Source: an uncultured Bacillota bacterium (GTDB lineage Bacteria > Bacillota > Dehalobacteriia > UBA7702). Taken from it: a DNA stretch of 32,081 nt. Below are positions 31,777 through 32,081 of the stretch, piece after piece; within the stretch, counting starts at the first letter, position 1, and each line of letters opens with the position of its first letter. Both the position numbers and the translations under genes were made by a program. The stretch is from the NCBI GenBank assembly GCA_902796855.1, contig CADBQN010000011.1, positions 1 through 32,081 on the forward strand, given 5' to 3'. The notes beneath the pieces were generated by a model that saw nothing but the letters and a program-made list of their open reading frames with translations, was not told where the DNA came from and did no database searches.

Positions 31777-32081
31777 CTAGTTCAGCCATTTTTTCGATTC
31801 GGCAGACAGACCGTCGTGTACGCGCGGCCGCTCCGCGAAAAAATTCTCCAACCTTACCTGTCTGCGAAAACCCATATTGAGCAGTTTCATCTGCGGATAC
31901 AGCGTGCCGTTCACGTTCAGCTATGTGTCAGCAGACAGACGGTCTCACAATGGCACGAGAAAATGAAACTACTAATTCATATCTGCGCCAGTAAGCGGGA
32001 ACTTGTCCACCAAACGCTGCCTGTTCGCAAAATCGCGTCCAGGAACATATCAACGTTTTGCCTGTTCGTCAGGAACATATC
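31777..32081 (-). pseudogene. Apparent decayed gene at the right edge
   Basis: On the minus strand a 34-residue frame enters from the edge (DMFLTNRQNV and a second DMFL) and stops at 31977. After a one-base shift the frame reads DKFPLTGADMN, then meets TAG, TAG, TGA and TAG. It resumes as NVNGTLYPQMKLLNMGF to SAESKKWLN, ending at 31777. The protein-like pieces separated by a shift and four stops suggest a degraded gene; they could instead be unrelated short frames. The family is not recognised. The 31694-31776 stretch holds only the next gene's leader. Confidence 0.35.
32040..32081. repeat. Tandem 30-bp partial duplication
   Basis: CAGGAACATATC occurs at 32040-32051 and 32070-32081, and CCTGTTCG precedes each copy. 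The 30-bp period equals ten codons of the frame above (DMFL repeated). The window ends within it, so further copies may exist. Confidence 0.5.

Noticed and set aside
32010-32081. Short repeats resembling the start of a CRISPR array
   Set aside because: Only two 12-base copies are seen, spaced 30 bp, within a coding-like frame; no spacers or cas genes are present.

Overview
This 32 kb window looks chromosomal and comes from an anaerobic Bacillota, most likely class Clostridia (Oscillospiraceae-like or Christensenellales-like). The evidence is the Gram-positive style SLH repeats, the strong GGAGG ribosome-binding sites, the cobalamin and yjdF riboswitches, a desulfoferrodoxin-type domain, iron-sulfur flavoproteins, DegV, DUF3267, SfsA and TIGR04076. 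The taxon is an inference: no rRNA or other marker gene is present. Nearly all genes lie on the minus strand. The two clear exceptions are an SLH-anchored GH26-like protein (8228-10735) and a double-HTH regulator (20082-21548). I saw no tRNA, rRNA, CRISPR array, intact insertion sequence or phage module.

Layout. 1-973 has no convincing protein gene but is densely regulatory. A minus-strand promoter drives a full cobalamin riboswitch with a terminator, then only about 190 nt before a second terminator. A plus-strand promoter with a Fur-like box makes a candidate small RNA that runs into this unit. 974-4552 holds an Fe-S flavoprotein/hexapeptide acetyltransferase fusion coupled to a PPP phosphatase, then degV and a DUF3267 metalloprotease-like membrane protein. 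4806-6827 is a flavodoxin, aldo/keto reductase and TetR operon with a good promoter and a palindromic candidate operator. 7059-8000 is a glyoxalase-fold and PPC-domain pair. 8228-12589 holds two convergent S-layer-homology proteins, one GH26-like and one CapA-like, separated by a bidirectional terminator.

12793-17525 carries yjdF under its riboswitch, then an Fe-S flavoprotein, an OhrR-type MarR regulator, a threonyl-tRNA synthetase lacking the TGS domain, a flavin reductase and a ferritin-like protein. 17668-21548 holds a second TetR regulator, a lipoprotein and a chagasin-like inhibitor lipoprotein, with the double-HTH regulator divergent from the last. 21788-26792 holds a GNAT acetyltransferase preceded by a short ORF with an in-frame TGA and hairpin, an XRE/superoxide-reductase-like fusion, two membrane proteins, a MATE transporter and an LCMT-type methyltransferase. 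27000-31693 holds TIGR04076, cupin, SfsA, MBL-fold and GNAT-YoaP genes and a zinc-ribbon membrane protein. The right end (31777-32081) looks like a decayed gene.

The recurring theme is redox and flavin chemistry in an oxygen-sensitive cell: five flavin-linked proteins, a ferritin-like protein, a thiol-sensing MarR and an SOR-like regulator, together with cell-envelope proteins. The most unusual parts are the non-coding cobalamin-riboswitch unit with its opposing Fur-box RNA, the XRE/SOR fusion, and the TGA-plus-hairpin leader ORF.
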